Part shown: positions 24,133 to 32,981 of the stretch, piece by piece | How positions within the stretch are numbered: the first letter of the stretch is position 1 | Layout of the letters: each line of letters begins with the position of its first letter | Source: Planctomicrobium sp051466335 | Lineage (GTDB): Bacteria > Planctomycetota > Planctomycetia > Planctomycetales > Planctomycetaceae | NCBI RefSeq assembly: GCF_051466335.1 | Contig: NZ_CP195793.1 | Span: forward strand, 4,154,001-4,218,000 | DNA: 64,000 bases | Direction: 5' to 3' | Position numbers and translations under genes: made by a program | The notes under the pieces: generated by a model | Database searches by the model: none | Told to the model about the DNA's origin: nothing | What the model saw: only the letters and a program-made list of their open reading frames with translations

Positions 24133-25155
24133 ATGGATTTTCCAGCGAGCGCAAAAAAGCATTCCGTCGCTTCTTCTTCTCCATCCGGCGCAAACCACAC
24201 GGCTCCCGATAGCGAGGTCAGAAAAGGGCAGCGTCACTCAATTACCGTCCTTCAGCAACGGCTCAATAGTGTCATTCGTGGAAAAGAAGAAACGATCGAC
24301 ATTCTGCTCATCAGCCTGTTAGCTGGCGGTTCGGTCCTCATGGAGGACGTCCCGGGTGTCGGAAAGACGACTCTTGCCAAATCATTGGCCAAAGCACTGG
24401 ATGCGGACTTTCGCAGGGTTCAGTTCACCCCGGACCTGCTTCCATCAGACATCCTTGGAGCAAGCATTTACAACCCGGCAGATGGTTCTTTCACGTTCAA
24501 AGAAGGACCGATATTCTGCAGCATCCTCCTCGCCGACGAAATCAATCGTGCCTCTCCAAGGACACAATCCGCACTGTTGGAAGCGATGAGTGAGGGACAG
24601 GCGACCATTGAAGGGGTTCGCCACCGTTTACCCCATCCGTTTCTCGTCCTTGCCACTCAGAACCCCGTCGATTTTCACGGGACCTACCCACTCCCTGAAG
24701 CTCAGCTCGACCGATTCCTCGTGCAGCTCAAGGTGGGCTACCCTGACCGGAAGATGGAAGTGGAGATTCTCTACGACCACATCCACGAGCAGCCTGACGA
24801 TGAGATTGAACCAATCCTCCCTGTCCAGGAGGTTCTTAATCTTCAGGAAGAAGTCAAGAAGGTTCACGTTGAACGTTCTACAGCTGAATATCTGGTCGAA
24901 ATTGTCGCTCGAACGCGGTCTCATCCCCATCTGAAGCTGGGAGTCAGCCCACGCGGATCGCTGATGTTCTTTCGAGCGGTTCAGGCATGTGCCTTTATTT
25001 CTGGTCGGGATTTCGCGACTCCGGATGACGTCCAGAGAATGGCTGGCTACGTCTTGGCTCACCGACTCGTCATGACTTCAAAAGCGAGATACGGCAACAC
25101 CAACAAAAACGATGTGATCGACGAGATTCTCAAGCAACTTCCGGTGCCAACATGA
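24133..25155 (+). CDS. MoxR-family AAA+ ATPase, second copy
   Basis: 340 residues with Walker A DVPGVGKT near 72-79, Walker B ADEINR near 133-138, and TQNPVDFHGTYPLPEAQLDRF. MoxR ATPases of this group work with the DUF58 and transglutaminase proteins encoded next. The DUF58 gene start overlaps its stop by 4 bp (ATGA). The first 35 residues before the AAA domain are longer than usual and Ser/His-rich, so the true start may be downstream. The cellular role of such operons is still poorly defined. Confidence 0.93.
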   Translation: MDFPASAKKHSVASSSPSGANHTAPDSEVRKGQRHSITVLQQRLNSVIRGKEETIDILLISLLAGGSVLMEDVPGVGKTTLAKSLAKALDADFRRVQFTPDLLPSDILGASIYNPADGSFTFKEGPIFCSILLADEINRASPRTQSALLEAMSEGQATIEGVRHRLPHPFLVLATQNPVDFHGTYPLPEAQLDRFLVQLKVGYPDRKMEVEILYDHIHEQPDDEIEPILPVQEVLNLQEEVKKVHVERSTAEYLVEIVARTRSHPHLKLGVSPRGSLMFFRAVQACAFISGRDFATPDDVQRMAGYVLAHRLVMTSKARYGNTNKNDVIDEILKQLPVPT

Positions 25156-26393
25156 TGGGGCGCCGCAGCTGGCTGGCGAGAAAGCTCCTCTTCTTTATCC
25201 AGTTCAAGCTGACACCTGTCGGCCGGATGGCTGTATTTCTGATGTTCCTGAGCGCCATCGGGCTCATCACAACTGAGATTCCGATTTATCAGGTCTTCTG
25301 TGCCATCTCGTCGCTTTTCGGAATCGCCGAGCTGACCGGGATGATTCTGCGTCCCAAGCTCCGTATCACCAGCAGCCTGCCTGAAAAAATCGTCGCAGGG
25401 GATTCCGCGCACGGCTTTCTCACCGTGGAGAACCATGGATTATTCCCCGCATTTGATGTTAGCTGCGGGTGTTTCGTTCTTCCTCCGGGGATCACCCATC
25501 TGGTTCCAGACACAACCATCCAGACGATCCCGAGAGGAAAACAGGTCTCCATCCCCGTAGTGATCCATGCGGAGAATCGGGGCGAATACGTGCTCAGTGA
25601 TATCTTCGTATTCAGCACATTCCCATTGAACATCATGCGAACGGGAGCAACGCAGGTTCCACCACATAAGCTGATCGTGGTCCCGAAGTTCCATCCTCTC
25701 GAACACTTGAGCATTCCTCTTTCACACCGCTATCAGCACGGTGGACTTCTGCTCGAATCCCATTCTGGGAACGCCGCCGCTGAGTACGTTGGAAATCGAG
25801 ACTACATCCCGGGAGAGCCGACAAAACGTCTCGACTTTCGTGCCTGGGCGCGCGTCGGGAAGCCAGTTGTACGTGAGTATCAGGACGAATTCTGCACAAA
25901 GGTGGTGGTGATCCTGGACACCCACGTTCCTTCTGCCGGTTTTCTGAAGCGAAAAATCGCGAAGCAACAGTGGGACGCTGGCGTCTCGCTAACCGCTGCC
26001 ATTATTGATTCTCTGGATCGCAGTGGAATCACCATCGAAATGTTCGGAGTTGGCGATCAGACGTACGACTTCAAAACGTTTAACCTCTCGCAGTCGTCCC
26101 TCGAAAACTCGCTCGATATCCTGGCCGGAGCCTCGCCATCCAATGGAGGCTCAATCGAGAACCTGTCCTCCAGCATTGCAGCTTATCTTGAATCGACCTC
26201 CGTCGTCATATTTCTCGTTTTTGACTGGGATCATCGGCGGGAGGAACTTGTCCAGGAAGTCCTGCAAAGTGGTTGCGGAGTCCGCATTTTTCTGGTCAGC
26301 GATCAGGCGACGACGCTCCCGTTTTCATCCGATGAATCGTCGACACGAGTCAGTCCCCGAGTGATACTGGAAGGGGAACAATGCAGCCTGTAG
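25152..26393 (+). CDS. DUF58-domain membrane protein
   Basis: A 413-residue protein with two N-terminal hydrophobic helices (about 26-62), an immunoglobulin-like middle region, and the DUF58 motif EYVGNRDYIPGEPTKRLDF near residue 211. The C-terminal part resembles a von Willebrand A fold (KVVVILDTHVPSAG). DUF58 proteins are usual partners of MoxR ATPases. It overlaps moxR by 4 bp and the transglutaminase gene by 13 bp, so the three are translationally coupled. Confidence 0.9.
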   Translation: MMGRRSWLARKLLFFIQFKLTPVGRMAVFLMFLSAIGLITTEIPIYQVFCAISSLFGIAELTGMILRPKLRITSSLPEKIVAGDSAHGFLTVENHGLFPAFDVSCGCFVLPPGITHLVPDTTIQTIPRGKQVSIPVVIHAENRGEYVLSDIFVFSTFPLNIMRTGATQVPPHKLIVVPKFHPLEHLSIPLSHRYQHGGLLLESHSGNAAAEYVGNRDYIPGEPTKRLDFRAWARVGKPVVREYQDEFCTKVVVILDTHVPSAGFLKRKIAKQQWDAGVSLTAAIIDSLDRSGITIEMFGVGDQTYDFKTFNLSQSSLENSLDILAGASPSNGGSIENLSSSIAAYLESTSVVIFLVFDWDHRREELVQEVLQSGCGVRIFLVSDQATTLPFSSDESSTRVSPRVILEGEQCSL

Positions 26394-28432
26394 GGTCATT
26401 GCAACCAAAGCGATCCAGTAGACCTTCGTTTCATCGTACGATGGGGGTCTGCCTGATTCTTGCTCAGGCACTCACCCTGACAATTTTGATGAAGCCAGTT
26501 TTCTTTTCAATTGCCTTGGTTGCTTTGTTGGGGTGGCTCGCCCCGCAGATTCGACTCCTGTTTTCAGTTCCCCTCACGGTTGTGTTCGCGGTCGTGGCAG
26601 CCATCAGCATGATCGTTCATCAGTTTCTGAGCGATGAGTTTGCCAACATCGCGTTCATTGGAAGTAAAGTCGCGTTTGAAATCGCTTTAGGCTGCATTTT
26701 TTGTCAGCTTGGAGTTCTGTTTGTCCGTGAATATGAGCACAAACTTCCAAGCTGGTTTCTGGCTGCATCCGGGACAAGTATGGTCTTCGCGGGTGACGTG
26801 AGGGTTTCCTTTCAAAAAGTGAATTCTGTTCTCGCAGTGGTGATGATTTACATCGTCTGCTGGGTAGGGTACGCAATCTCCTGTCGGACAACGATTCCAT
26901 CCCGATTTCGCAACAGCAAGCGACGAAGAGCAATCCTTGTTGCGGTGGTTGTCCTGACGCTTGTGTCTACAGCGGCAATTTCTTCGGTCTACAAAACCTA
27001 TGCAAATCGTCTTGAACACTGGATCTCAGAGTTCATTACCGTTGGTCGGATTGGAAGCAACGGCGCCGGATTTTCAGGGACGGGAGGACTGAGTTCGATC
27101 TCGGATCATCGCAATTTCCAAGGGTTTGAAGTCGCACTGAAAATCGACTCTGATTACGACCCTGGGTACATGCGAGGAAAGGTGTTTACGAAATTCGAGT
27201 TCGATAGTTGGACGCAGAGTGAGTCGCCACAAATTCTGTCGCCACTCTCGCAAACGCCGTCCATCCGGTTCACTCATCCCAATGACTCTGTGTATTTGTT
27301 GAATGGTGGATGGCCATCGCATTCAACGCGCATGACAATCTGGCCGTTTGACCGTAATTCGCTGAATCATCTGTTTGTTCCACTGGACGCAGCAGTGATT
27401 AGCACGGACGACAAATCGATCAAGCTCGACTATGGCGGAACGGTGGAGCGAGATGGGAAATCACTGATTACATCGTACGTGGTTTTGACTGGGGAACCGC
27501 AACCCGTTCCGATGTCCAATCTCAATATTGTCACCCTTTCGCTCCCGGACGACCTTGAGCCGGTTGTTCATGAAAAGTCCAAGGAGATTTTTCAGGGGCT
27601 GAGCACCACCCGTGAAAAGATTCAGGCTGTGGAGGCGTATTTCAGCAATAACTACACCTATTCAACGAAGTTTCGTGTCCCACGCGGGGCCAATCGACTC
27701 TCTTACTTTCTCACAACGATGCCAGCGGCGCATTGCGAGTATTTTGCGACAGCGGCAACGATTCTGTTGAGAACAGCGAACGTTCATGCTCGGTACGTCA
27801 CTGGTTATGTGACGAGCAGCAGAAACCCGATCGACGGCAGTTATCTCGCTTACCGCAAAGATGCGCATGCGTGGGTGGAAGCGTACGATGAGGAATCGGA
27901 ATCCTGGATCACAGTCGAGCCGACACCGGTCGAAGGGATCCCCCAGCAACTGGATATGCCAGCATGGACGGAGCCTTACGATGCGGGGAAAGGAGCTGTC
28001 AAATATCTCTTTGAAATCCTCAGTACCGGCGTGATCTGGCACCTGTTCCTGAAATACAAAGTTCACCTTTCTCTGCTCCTGGTACTGGCAGGACTTCTCT
28101 ATCTGGTCATTCTGTTTTCGATGAAACGACTCTCTGGGAGTGGACCTCAGCAAATTCATATCGACAAAGTCTACCGCCCTTTGCAGCGAGAACTCCGTAG
28201 AATGGATCGATTCCTGACACGGATGGGGATGTCACGGCAACCGGACGAAGGACTACTGTATTTTGCAGATCGAATCGAAAGGGACTCTCACTGGAACACT
28301 TCAGCGGCATTGGCCAACTGGTATCGCCAGTACACCAGTTTGCGGTACCAGGATGTTCCATTCGATTCGGACGCTGTGGCACATATCAAAGAAATTCGGC
28401 GCCAGATTACAAAACGCACAAAGGCTTCTTAA
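26381..28432 (+). CDS. Transglutaminase-like membrane protein (TgpA family)
   Basis: A 683-residue membrane protein. The N-terminal third has several transmembrane helices. An extracytoplasmic transglutaminase-like domain follows, with the catalytic cysteine in AAHCEYFATA (cysteine near 452), the histidine in KDAHAWVEAY (near 496) and the downstream acidic residue in VEPTPVEG. A single C-terminal helix (about 555-575) and a cytoplasmic tail close the protein. TgpA-type proteins cross-link or cleave envelope proteins; the substrate is not known. The start overlaps the DUF58 gene; AAGGGG lies upstream. Confidence 0.9.
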   Translation: MQPVGSLQPKRSSRPSFHRTMGVCLILAQALTLTILMKPVFFSIALVALLGWLAPQIRLLFSVPLTVVFAVVAAISMIVHQFLSDEFANIAFIGSKVAFEIALGCIFCQLGVLFVREYEHKLPSWFLAASGTSMVFAGDVRVSFQKVNSVLAVVMIYIVCWVGYAISCRTTIPSRFRNSKRRRAILVAVVVLTLVSTAAISSVYKTYANRLEHWISEFITVGRIGSNGAGFSGTGGLSSISDHRNFQGFEVALKIDSDYDPGYMRGKVFTKFEFDSWTQSESPQILSPLSQTPSIRFTHPNDSVYLLNGGWPSHSTRMTIWPFDRNSLNHLFVPLDAAVISTDDKSIKLDYGGTVERDGKSLITSYVVLTGEPQPVPMSNLNIVTLSLPDDLEPVVHEKSKEIFQGLSTTREKIQAVEAYFSNNYTYSTKFRVPRGANRLSYFLTTMPAAHCEYFATAATILLRTANVHARYVTGYVTSSRNPIDGSYLAYRKDAHAWVEAYDEESESWITVEPTPVEGIPQQLDMPAWTEPYDAGKGAVKYLFEILSTGVIWHLFLKYKVHLSLLLVLAGLLYLVILFSMKRLSGSGPQQIHIDKVYRPLQRELRRMDRFLTRMGMSRQPDEGLLYFADRIERDSHWNTSAALANWYRQYTSLRYQDVPFDSDAVAHIKEIRRQITKRTKAS

Positions 28433-28719
28433 TGAGCGAGGAATTTGGACATTTTTCAATTCCGGCGGATTTCATCGGAGAAATCGTTGTGTTTGATATG
28501 GTCGCACCCTATGTCTATATCGGAACTCTAGTTGGTGCCGATTCACATTACCTTATTCTTGAAGATGCGGACGCTCACGACCTGCGTGACAGCAGCACTA
28601 CACGGGATTTGTACGTTCTCGACTGCCGTCGGCATGGCGTTGGAATCAACCGACACCGGATTTTCGTCCAAAAAAATCAGGTCGTCAGCATGTCGAAATT
28701 GTCCGACGTTGTGCCATAA
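28432..28719 (+). CDS. Small Sm/LSm-like protein, function unknown
   Basis: 95 residues; its start codon overlaps the tgpA stop by one base (TAATG). The sequence is predicted to be beta-rich and reads like an Sm fold: a strand ending YVYIGTLVGADSHYLILEDADAHDL recalls the Sm1 motif, and HRIFVQKNQVVSMSKL recalls Sm2. Such proteins bind RNA or form rings, as Hfq does. No experimental link is known to me for this family, and the match is by eye. Its place at the end of the MoxR-DUF58-TgpA operon and before carA may be chance or coupling. Confidence 0.65.
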   Translation: MSEEFGHFSIPADFIGEIVVFDMVAPYVYIGTLVGADSHYLILEDADAHDLRDSSTTRDLYVLDCRRHGVGINRHRIFVQKNQVVSMSKLSDVVP

Positions 28720-28858
28720 TAAGTGTGCCAGCCAGAGCACTGTGCGTTCTCCATCCGGTCTCCCGGAAATGAGGAGATTGCGCGATGACTTCCTTCAAGT
28801 TGGGCGGTCTGGTACAAGTCCGCCAACTGTATCCCGATTTTGAGGCAAATAAGGCAGC

Positions 28859-30007
28859 ATGTCCGCACCCGCAAAACTCGCACTCGCTGATGGAACCGTC
28901 TACACCGGAACCCGCTTTGGAGCGGATGGCGAGGTGTACGGAGAGGTGGTGTTTCACACTGGTCTGACCGGATATCAGGAAGTGATCACTGATCCTTCCG
29001 CTACTGGACAGATTATTGCGATGACATACCCACTCATCGGTAATACAGGGATCAACGTTGAAGACCTGGAAGGCCCCAAAGTCGCCCTCCGTGGTTTCGT
29101 GATCCGCGAACTTTGCCACGAGCCGAGCAATCAGCGTTCTCAAAAATCGCTGAGCGACTACCTCGAAGAAAACAATGTGATCGGAATTGAAGGGGTCGAT
29201 ACCCGTGCCCTCGTCCGAAAAATCCGCTCAGTGGGATGTATGAACGGTGTGATTTCGTCGATTGATCTCGATGATGCTTCACTCATCAAGAAAGCCCAGA
29301 CATGTCAGGACCTGAACGGTACAGACTTGGTCAAAGAGGTCGTTCCTGAAAAAGCATTCGAGTGGACCGATGGACTCTTGCCCGAGTTCCTCAACTCGAC
29401 AACTCCGTCCTACAATCCAGAATCCAGTAAAGAGCCCGGACCGCATATTGTCGCGCTCGATTACGGGATGAAATGGAATATCGCACGATACTTCACCGAA
29501 CTGGGCTGCCGCATGACGGTTGTTCCGGGAACTGCGACGGCAGAAGAAGTGCTCGCGTACAATCCTGATGGAGTGTTCCTGTCGAACGGACCCGGAGATC
29601 CGGTTCCGTTGACCTACGCTGTGGACACCATCAAGAACCTGCTCGGCAAAAAGCCAATTCTCGGGATCTGTCTCGGCCATCAGCTCTTGGGAATGGCTCT
29701 GGGGGCCAAAACCTACAAGTTGAAATTTGGTCATCGCGGTGCCAACCAGCCTGTGTTGAACGTCGCGACGGGCAAAGTCGAAATTACTTCACAGAGTCAT
29801 ACTTTTGCAGTGGATGAGTCGACTCTTCCTGCTGGCGTGAAGGTGACTCACGTGAACCTCAACGATCAGACCGTTGAAGGGATTGCCCACGAAGAACTGC
29901 AGGCCTGGAGCGTGCAGTATCACCCGGAAGCTGCCAGCGGTCCGCACGACAGTAATTACATCTTCGGTGAATTCGTCGATCGCCTGCGTCCGTTGATCGC
30001 AAAATAA
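28859..30007 (+). CDS. carA: Carbamoyl-phosphate synthase small (glutaminase) subunit
   Basis: 382 residues: N-terminal CarA domain (LADGTVYTG, TGYQEVITDPS), then a class I glutamine amidotransferase domain with nucleophile cysteine 271 in GICLGHQLLG and the HPEAASGP histidine-glutamate pair near the C-terminus. It releases ammonia from glutamine for CarB, giving carbamoyl phosphate for pyrimidines and arginine. AAGG lies just before the ATG. carB is 16 kb away on the other strand, so the two are not cotranscribed here. Confidence 0.96.
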   Translation: MSAPAKLALADGTVYTGTRFGADGEVYGEVVFHTGLTGYQEVITDPSATGQIIAMTYPLIGNTGINVEDLEGPKVALRGFVIRELCHEPSNQRSQKSLSDYLEENNVIGIEGVDTRALVRKIRSVGCMNGVISSIDLDDASLIKKAQTCQDLNGTDLVKEVVPEKAFEWTDGLLPEFLNSTTPSYNPESSKEPGPHIVALDYGMKWNIARYFTELGCRMTVVPGTATAEEVLAYNPDGVFLSNGPGDPVPLTYAVDTIKNLLGKKPILGICLGHQLLGMALGAKTYKLKFGHRGANQPVLNVATGKVEITSQSHTFAVDESTLPAGVKVTHVNLNDQTVEGIAHEELQAWSVQYHPEAASGPHDSNYIFGEFVDRLRPLIAK

Positions 30008-30066
30008 GTCGTAATTCGCTTATTGATTCGCAACTCGCTTAGTCCCACCACTCTCAAGGTTTGAGT

Positions 30067-30534
30067 ATGTCCCTGGAAAAATCTCTCATTCTGTTAAAGC
30101 CCGATGCTGTTCAACGTCGTTTGTGCGGCCGAATCCTGACCCGCATCGAAGAACGCGGCTTGAAGATTCTCGGACTGAAACTGCTGCGAATCACCAAGGA
30201 ACTGTCTGCTCAACACTATGCCGAGCACGTCAGCAAGCCGTTCTACCCAATGCTGGAAGAATTCATCACTTCCGGGCCAGTCGTGGCTCTCGTTGTTGAA
30301 GGTCCAGAAGCGGTCGCTGTTGTTCGTGGAATGATGGGCAAGACAAACGGTCGTGAATCCGCTCCGGGAACGATTCGTGGAGATTTCGGTCTTTCACGTC
30401 AGGTTAATCTGATTCACGGTAGCGACAGCCCAGAGGCTGCCGCTCGCGAAATCGCGATCTATTTCCGCCCTGAAGAAGTTCTCGAATACAACTCGACACT
30501 GACTGAATGGGTTTGTGCTGACGACGAGAAATAA
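30067..30534 (+). CDS. ndk: Nucleoside diphosphate kinase
   Basis: 155 residues from ATG 30067, which has AAGG 8 nt upstream; TTG at 30061 is a possible but less likely start. It interconverts nucleoside di- and triphosphates through a phosphohistidine, here histidine 117 in NLIHGSDS. LLKPDAVQRRLCGRIL and GKTNGRESAPGTIRGDFG are family hallmarks. It follows carA by about 60 bp, a reasonable partner for nucleotide supply, and is closed by a strong terminator. Confidence 0.97.
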   Translation: MSLEKSLILLKPDAVQRRLCGRILTRIEERGLKILGLKLLRITKELSAQHYAEHVSKPFYPMLEEFITSGPVVALVVEGPEAVAVVRGMMGKTNGRESAPGTIRGDFGLSRQVNLIHGSDSPEAAAREIAIYFRPEEVLEYNSTLTEWVCADDEK

Positions 30535-30557
30535 GTCATCAGTTGTGAGAATCAAAC

Positions 30558-30591
30558 AAAACAGGCCAGACGTGATTGTCTGGCCTGTTTT
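30558..30591. terminator. Terminator after ndk
   Basis: A 14-bp perfect inverted repeat (30558-30571 and 30578-30591, 6-nt loop) with A run before and T-rich run after. It may also serve the convergent gene at 30609. Confidence 0.93.
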
Positions 30592-30608
30592 ATTTTTATC
30601 GCGTCGAC

Positions 30609-30929
30609 TTACGAAGCGGCAGCGTGTTGTTGTTCGCCGGGATTCACACCAAGAGAGATGCGATTCTTCAGTTTGACCTTCAGGGCACGCTCGCCCTTTG
30701 CGTTGTAAAAATACACAACGTTCTGATCTGCAGCCCAGATCGCGCCCAGGCGAATTGCACGCAGGCCTTGTAGCGAGAACTCAATTCCGCACAGCTTATC
30801 CTTTACGAAAAGTGCTTTTCGTTGGGTATGAAACTGCTCTGCCAGAAGATTCTCAGAATCACAGAGTTGCTTGTGAACGTACGCGTGCAATTCACTGATC
30901 GATTCAACTTTGGATTCAGCTTCACGCAT
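30609..30929 (-). CDS. Conserved hypothetical protein, 106 residues
   Basis: Not recognised. A helical N-terminal third (SKVESISELHAYVHKQL) is followed by a compact beta-rich part (FVKDKLCGIEFSLQGLRAIRLGAIW...VVYFYNAKGERALKVKL). No signal peptide, no membrane helix, so probably cytoplasmic. ATG 30929 has GGAG 9 nt upstream. It follows the gene at 30978 by about 50 bp on the same strand. Confidence 0.65.
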   Translation of the reverse strand: MREAESKVESISELHAYVHKQLCDSENLLAEQFHTQRKALFVKDKLCGIEFSLQGLRAIRLGAIWAADQNVVYFYNAKGERALKVKLKNRISLGVNPGEQQHAAAS

Positions 30930-30977
30930 GGATTTCAATCTCCGCTTCCCGAACCATGATCTTGGGGGTGGCCCACA

Positions 30978-31502
30978 CTACGGTCTGTTCGGCCGGAAAA
31001 TGGTTGGTTCTTTAATGGAGGTCCCTTTTCCGAAGAGACTCTCGAGAACTCCGTTGGGACTTCCTGCTGCTCCCATCAGGTTCAGAGCCGCTCCGGTGCC
31101 GCCGTTGCCCTGTAATTTGCCATCCTTCACAAACTGAGCCCCTGTTTTTGCTTTCGGGGGAGCAACATCGGCGTCCCAGACGCGGATGAACTCCGAACGG
31201 GAGCCGATCACCACTTCATAGACCCCGGTGTGTAGGCCGGTGAAGTGGAACTTCCCTTGTGAGTCCGTCACAGCGGTGGCCACATCCTGGCCCGCTTTTC
31301 TGACTGTCGCCCTCACATTCTGAATTCCGATCCCGTTCAAGTTGACGTAATGTCCTGCCAGTACGGAATCCTTGAGGACGACATCACTCCCGAAAGACTC
31401 GACCGGCTTCCGCTTCAGTGGGTCACTTCCGATGGTGACTCGAGACTGAAGCAGCGTGTTGAAGAGCAACACACCAAGAATCAATTGCTGAGATCTGGTC
31501 AT
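30978..31502 (-). CDS. Exported carboxypeptidase-regulatory-like domain protein
   Basis: 174 residues. A signal peptide (about 1-27, QLILGVLLFNTLL core) is followed by one CarboxypepD_reg-like beta-sandwich: NGIGIQNVRATVRKAG...VTDSQGKFHFTGLHTGVYEVVI. The C-terminal 60 residues are Gly/Pro/Ala-rich and probably disordered. Such single-domain secreted proteins are common in planctomycetes and may bind sugars or cell-surface material. ATG 31502 with GAGGTG upstream; the open frame to 31592 does not look coding. Confidence 0.75.
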   Translation of the reverse strand: MTRSQQLILGVLLFNTLLQSRVTIGSDPLKRKPVESFGSDVVLKDSVLAGHYVNLNGIGIQNVRATVRKAGQDVATAVTDSQGKFHFTGLHTGVYEVVIGSRSEFIRVWDADVAPPKAKTGAQFVKDGKLQGNGGTGAALNLMGAAGSPNGVLESLFGKGTSIKEPTIFRPNRP

Positions 31503-31905
31503 TTCAGAGCACCTCGCCTTTGTCCACAATCCTTCGCTAGAACTCGATTCGGCCGAAACTGCGGGAGATATTCGACTGATGCGCAGAAGCACCCTCGAAT
31601 ACGAGAAGCTTCACTCACTATGCGACAGTATCGTCGCGATTGCGACGATTGCGCCAATCGATTCATTTTGACATCCGAGATTCACCAAAATGGAATGTTG
31701 CTTTTCCCCCGTTCCTCAACCGGGGAAGACCTTCCGAACGATGTTTCCCCGCAAATTCGTTGTTCCGATTTTTCAAGATGAGCAACCTGTGCGGGCGGGG
31801 AAAACTACAAATTCCCAATAAGGCTGGCGCTGTCACCGCGAAACATGAGGTAGCGTTGCAACACAATCTATTAGCTTTGCCTGTTTGTATGGAATTTGCG
31901 CGAAC
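31503..31905. other. Intergenic region ahead of the tad operon
   Basis: About 400 bp with no supported gene, between the divergent exported-protein gene and the prepilin peptidase gene. No Flp pilin-type small gene was found on either strand. A candidate promoter is given separately. Confidence 0.55.
31668..31696 (+). promoter_or_regulatory. Candidate promoter of the tad operon
   Basis: TTGACA (31668-31673) and TGGAAT (31691-31696) with 17-bp spacing, about 210 bp before the prepilin peptidase start. The -10 matches only 4 of 6 positions. Confidence 0.3.
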
Positions 31906-32517
31906 ATGAACTCGCTGAGTCCTCCAATTCTCCTCCTGATTTTGGCTGTCTCTGTCTTCACAGCGGCGGCAGCTTATTCGGATTTCCGCTCGAAGCGAAT
32001 TCCGAACAAGTTAACCCTGCCCATGTTCTTTGCTGGTTGGGTCTATCAGATTGTCATGTCGTTCATGTACGGCTGGGAGCATCTGGGCTCAGCTGCACTT
32101 GGATTTCTGGTCGGCTTCGGCTTCCTGTTCGTCCTGTGGTTCGTCGGTGGAAGTGGCGGAGGCGACGTGAAGCTGGTCGGAGCATTAAGCGTCTGGCTTG
32201 GCTTCCAGATGACACTGGCGGTGATTTTTGTCACGACAGTCCTCGTGTTGCTTGGAACCTCCTTCATCATCCTCAAAGAGATCACCACAAAGGGGATGGG
32301 AAAAACTCGCGAGAAATACCTGGCAACTGGCAAAACCAAAGTGGGCCAACCAGCACATGTAGAAACCCGGGACGACAAAGTCCGCCGGCGAGTGATGGGC
32401 TATGCCCCTCCGGTCGCCATCGCCACATGGCTGGTTGTCATCTGGTATGCACCTCGACTTGAGCGAGCTTTGCACCCCGAAACTGCGAACGTGTCATCAA
32501 CTGTGGAACAACGATAA
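31906..32517 (+). CDS. Prepilin peptidase, A24 family (TadV/CpaA)
   Basis: About 203 residues with several membrane helices. The two catalytic aspartates are in YSDFRSKRIPNKLT and SGGGDVKLVGAL (the GxGD motif). It processes Flp-type prepilins and pseudopilins in the inner membrane. ATG 31906 was preferred over the frame start at 31885 because it begins directly before the first helix. It overlaps the tadE-like gene by 1 bp and heads the tad operon. Confidence 0.88.
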   Translation: MNSLSPPILLLILAVSVFTAAAAYSDFRSKRIPNKLTLPMFFAGWVYQIVMSFMYGWEHLGSAALGFLVGFGFLFVLWFVGGSGGGDVKLVGALSVWLGFQMTLAVIFVTTVLVLLGTSFIILKEITTKGMGKTREKYLATGKTKVGQPAHVETRDDKVRRRVMGYAPPVAIATWLVVIWYAPRLERALHPETANVSSTVEQR

Positions 32518-32933
32518 TGAAATCCCATCGTCGCCTCAGCAAGACCATCGCATCGCGTCGTCGCGGGGTGATGTCAATGGAACTAGTTCTGACGCTCCCA
32601 ATTCTGTTCGTGATGTTGATGGGAATCTTCGAGTTCTCGTTCCTGATGTACGCAAGAAGCGACGTCGTTCAAGCATCTCGAGCAGGTGCTCGATTCGCCA
32701 CATTAAACGGGGTCTATCCTGAAGATGTGGAGTCTGAAGTCGGGCGAGTTTTGGGTGGCAAATTCCAATCGGATTATTCAGTTGAAACTGAACTAGGCAA
32801 ATTTAGCGGGGACGAAGTTGTCGTCACTGTCAGAGTCCCGATGACCGCAGCTTCGCCCAATTTGCTGTGGCCGATTGGTTACAACATTCAGGGCCGCGAA
32901 CTGGTTGCCCAGACGCGTTTACTTAAAGAGTAA
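32517..32933 (+). CDS. TadE-like pseudopilin
   Basis: 138 residues with the TadE signature: a basic N-terminus, then RRGVMSMELVLTLPILFVMLM, a single hydrophobic helix after the cleavage-type Gly-Val context with glutamate at +5. The rest is a small extracytoplasmic domain. TadE proteins are processed by the prepilin peptidase and belong to Flp pilus machinery. Its ATG overlaps the peptidase gene stop. Confidence 0.88.
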   Translation: MKSHRRLSKTIASRRRGVMSMELVLTLPILFVMLMGIFEFSFLMYARSDVVQASRAGARFATLNGVYPEDVESEVGRVLGGKFQSDYSVETELGKFSGDEVVVTVRVPMTAASPNLLWPIGYNIQGRELVAQTRLLKE

Positions 32934-32981
32934 TTTGAAACAATTGTGAACGCCCCTCGGCGCAATTCAGGGAGTTTTACC

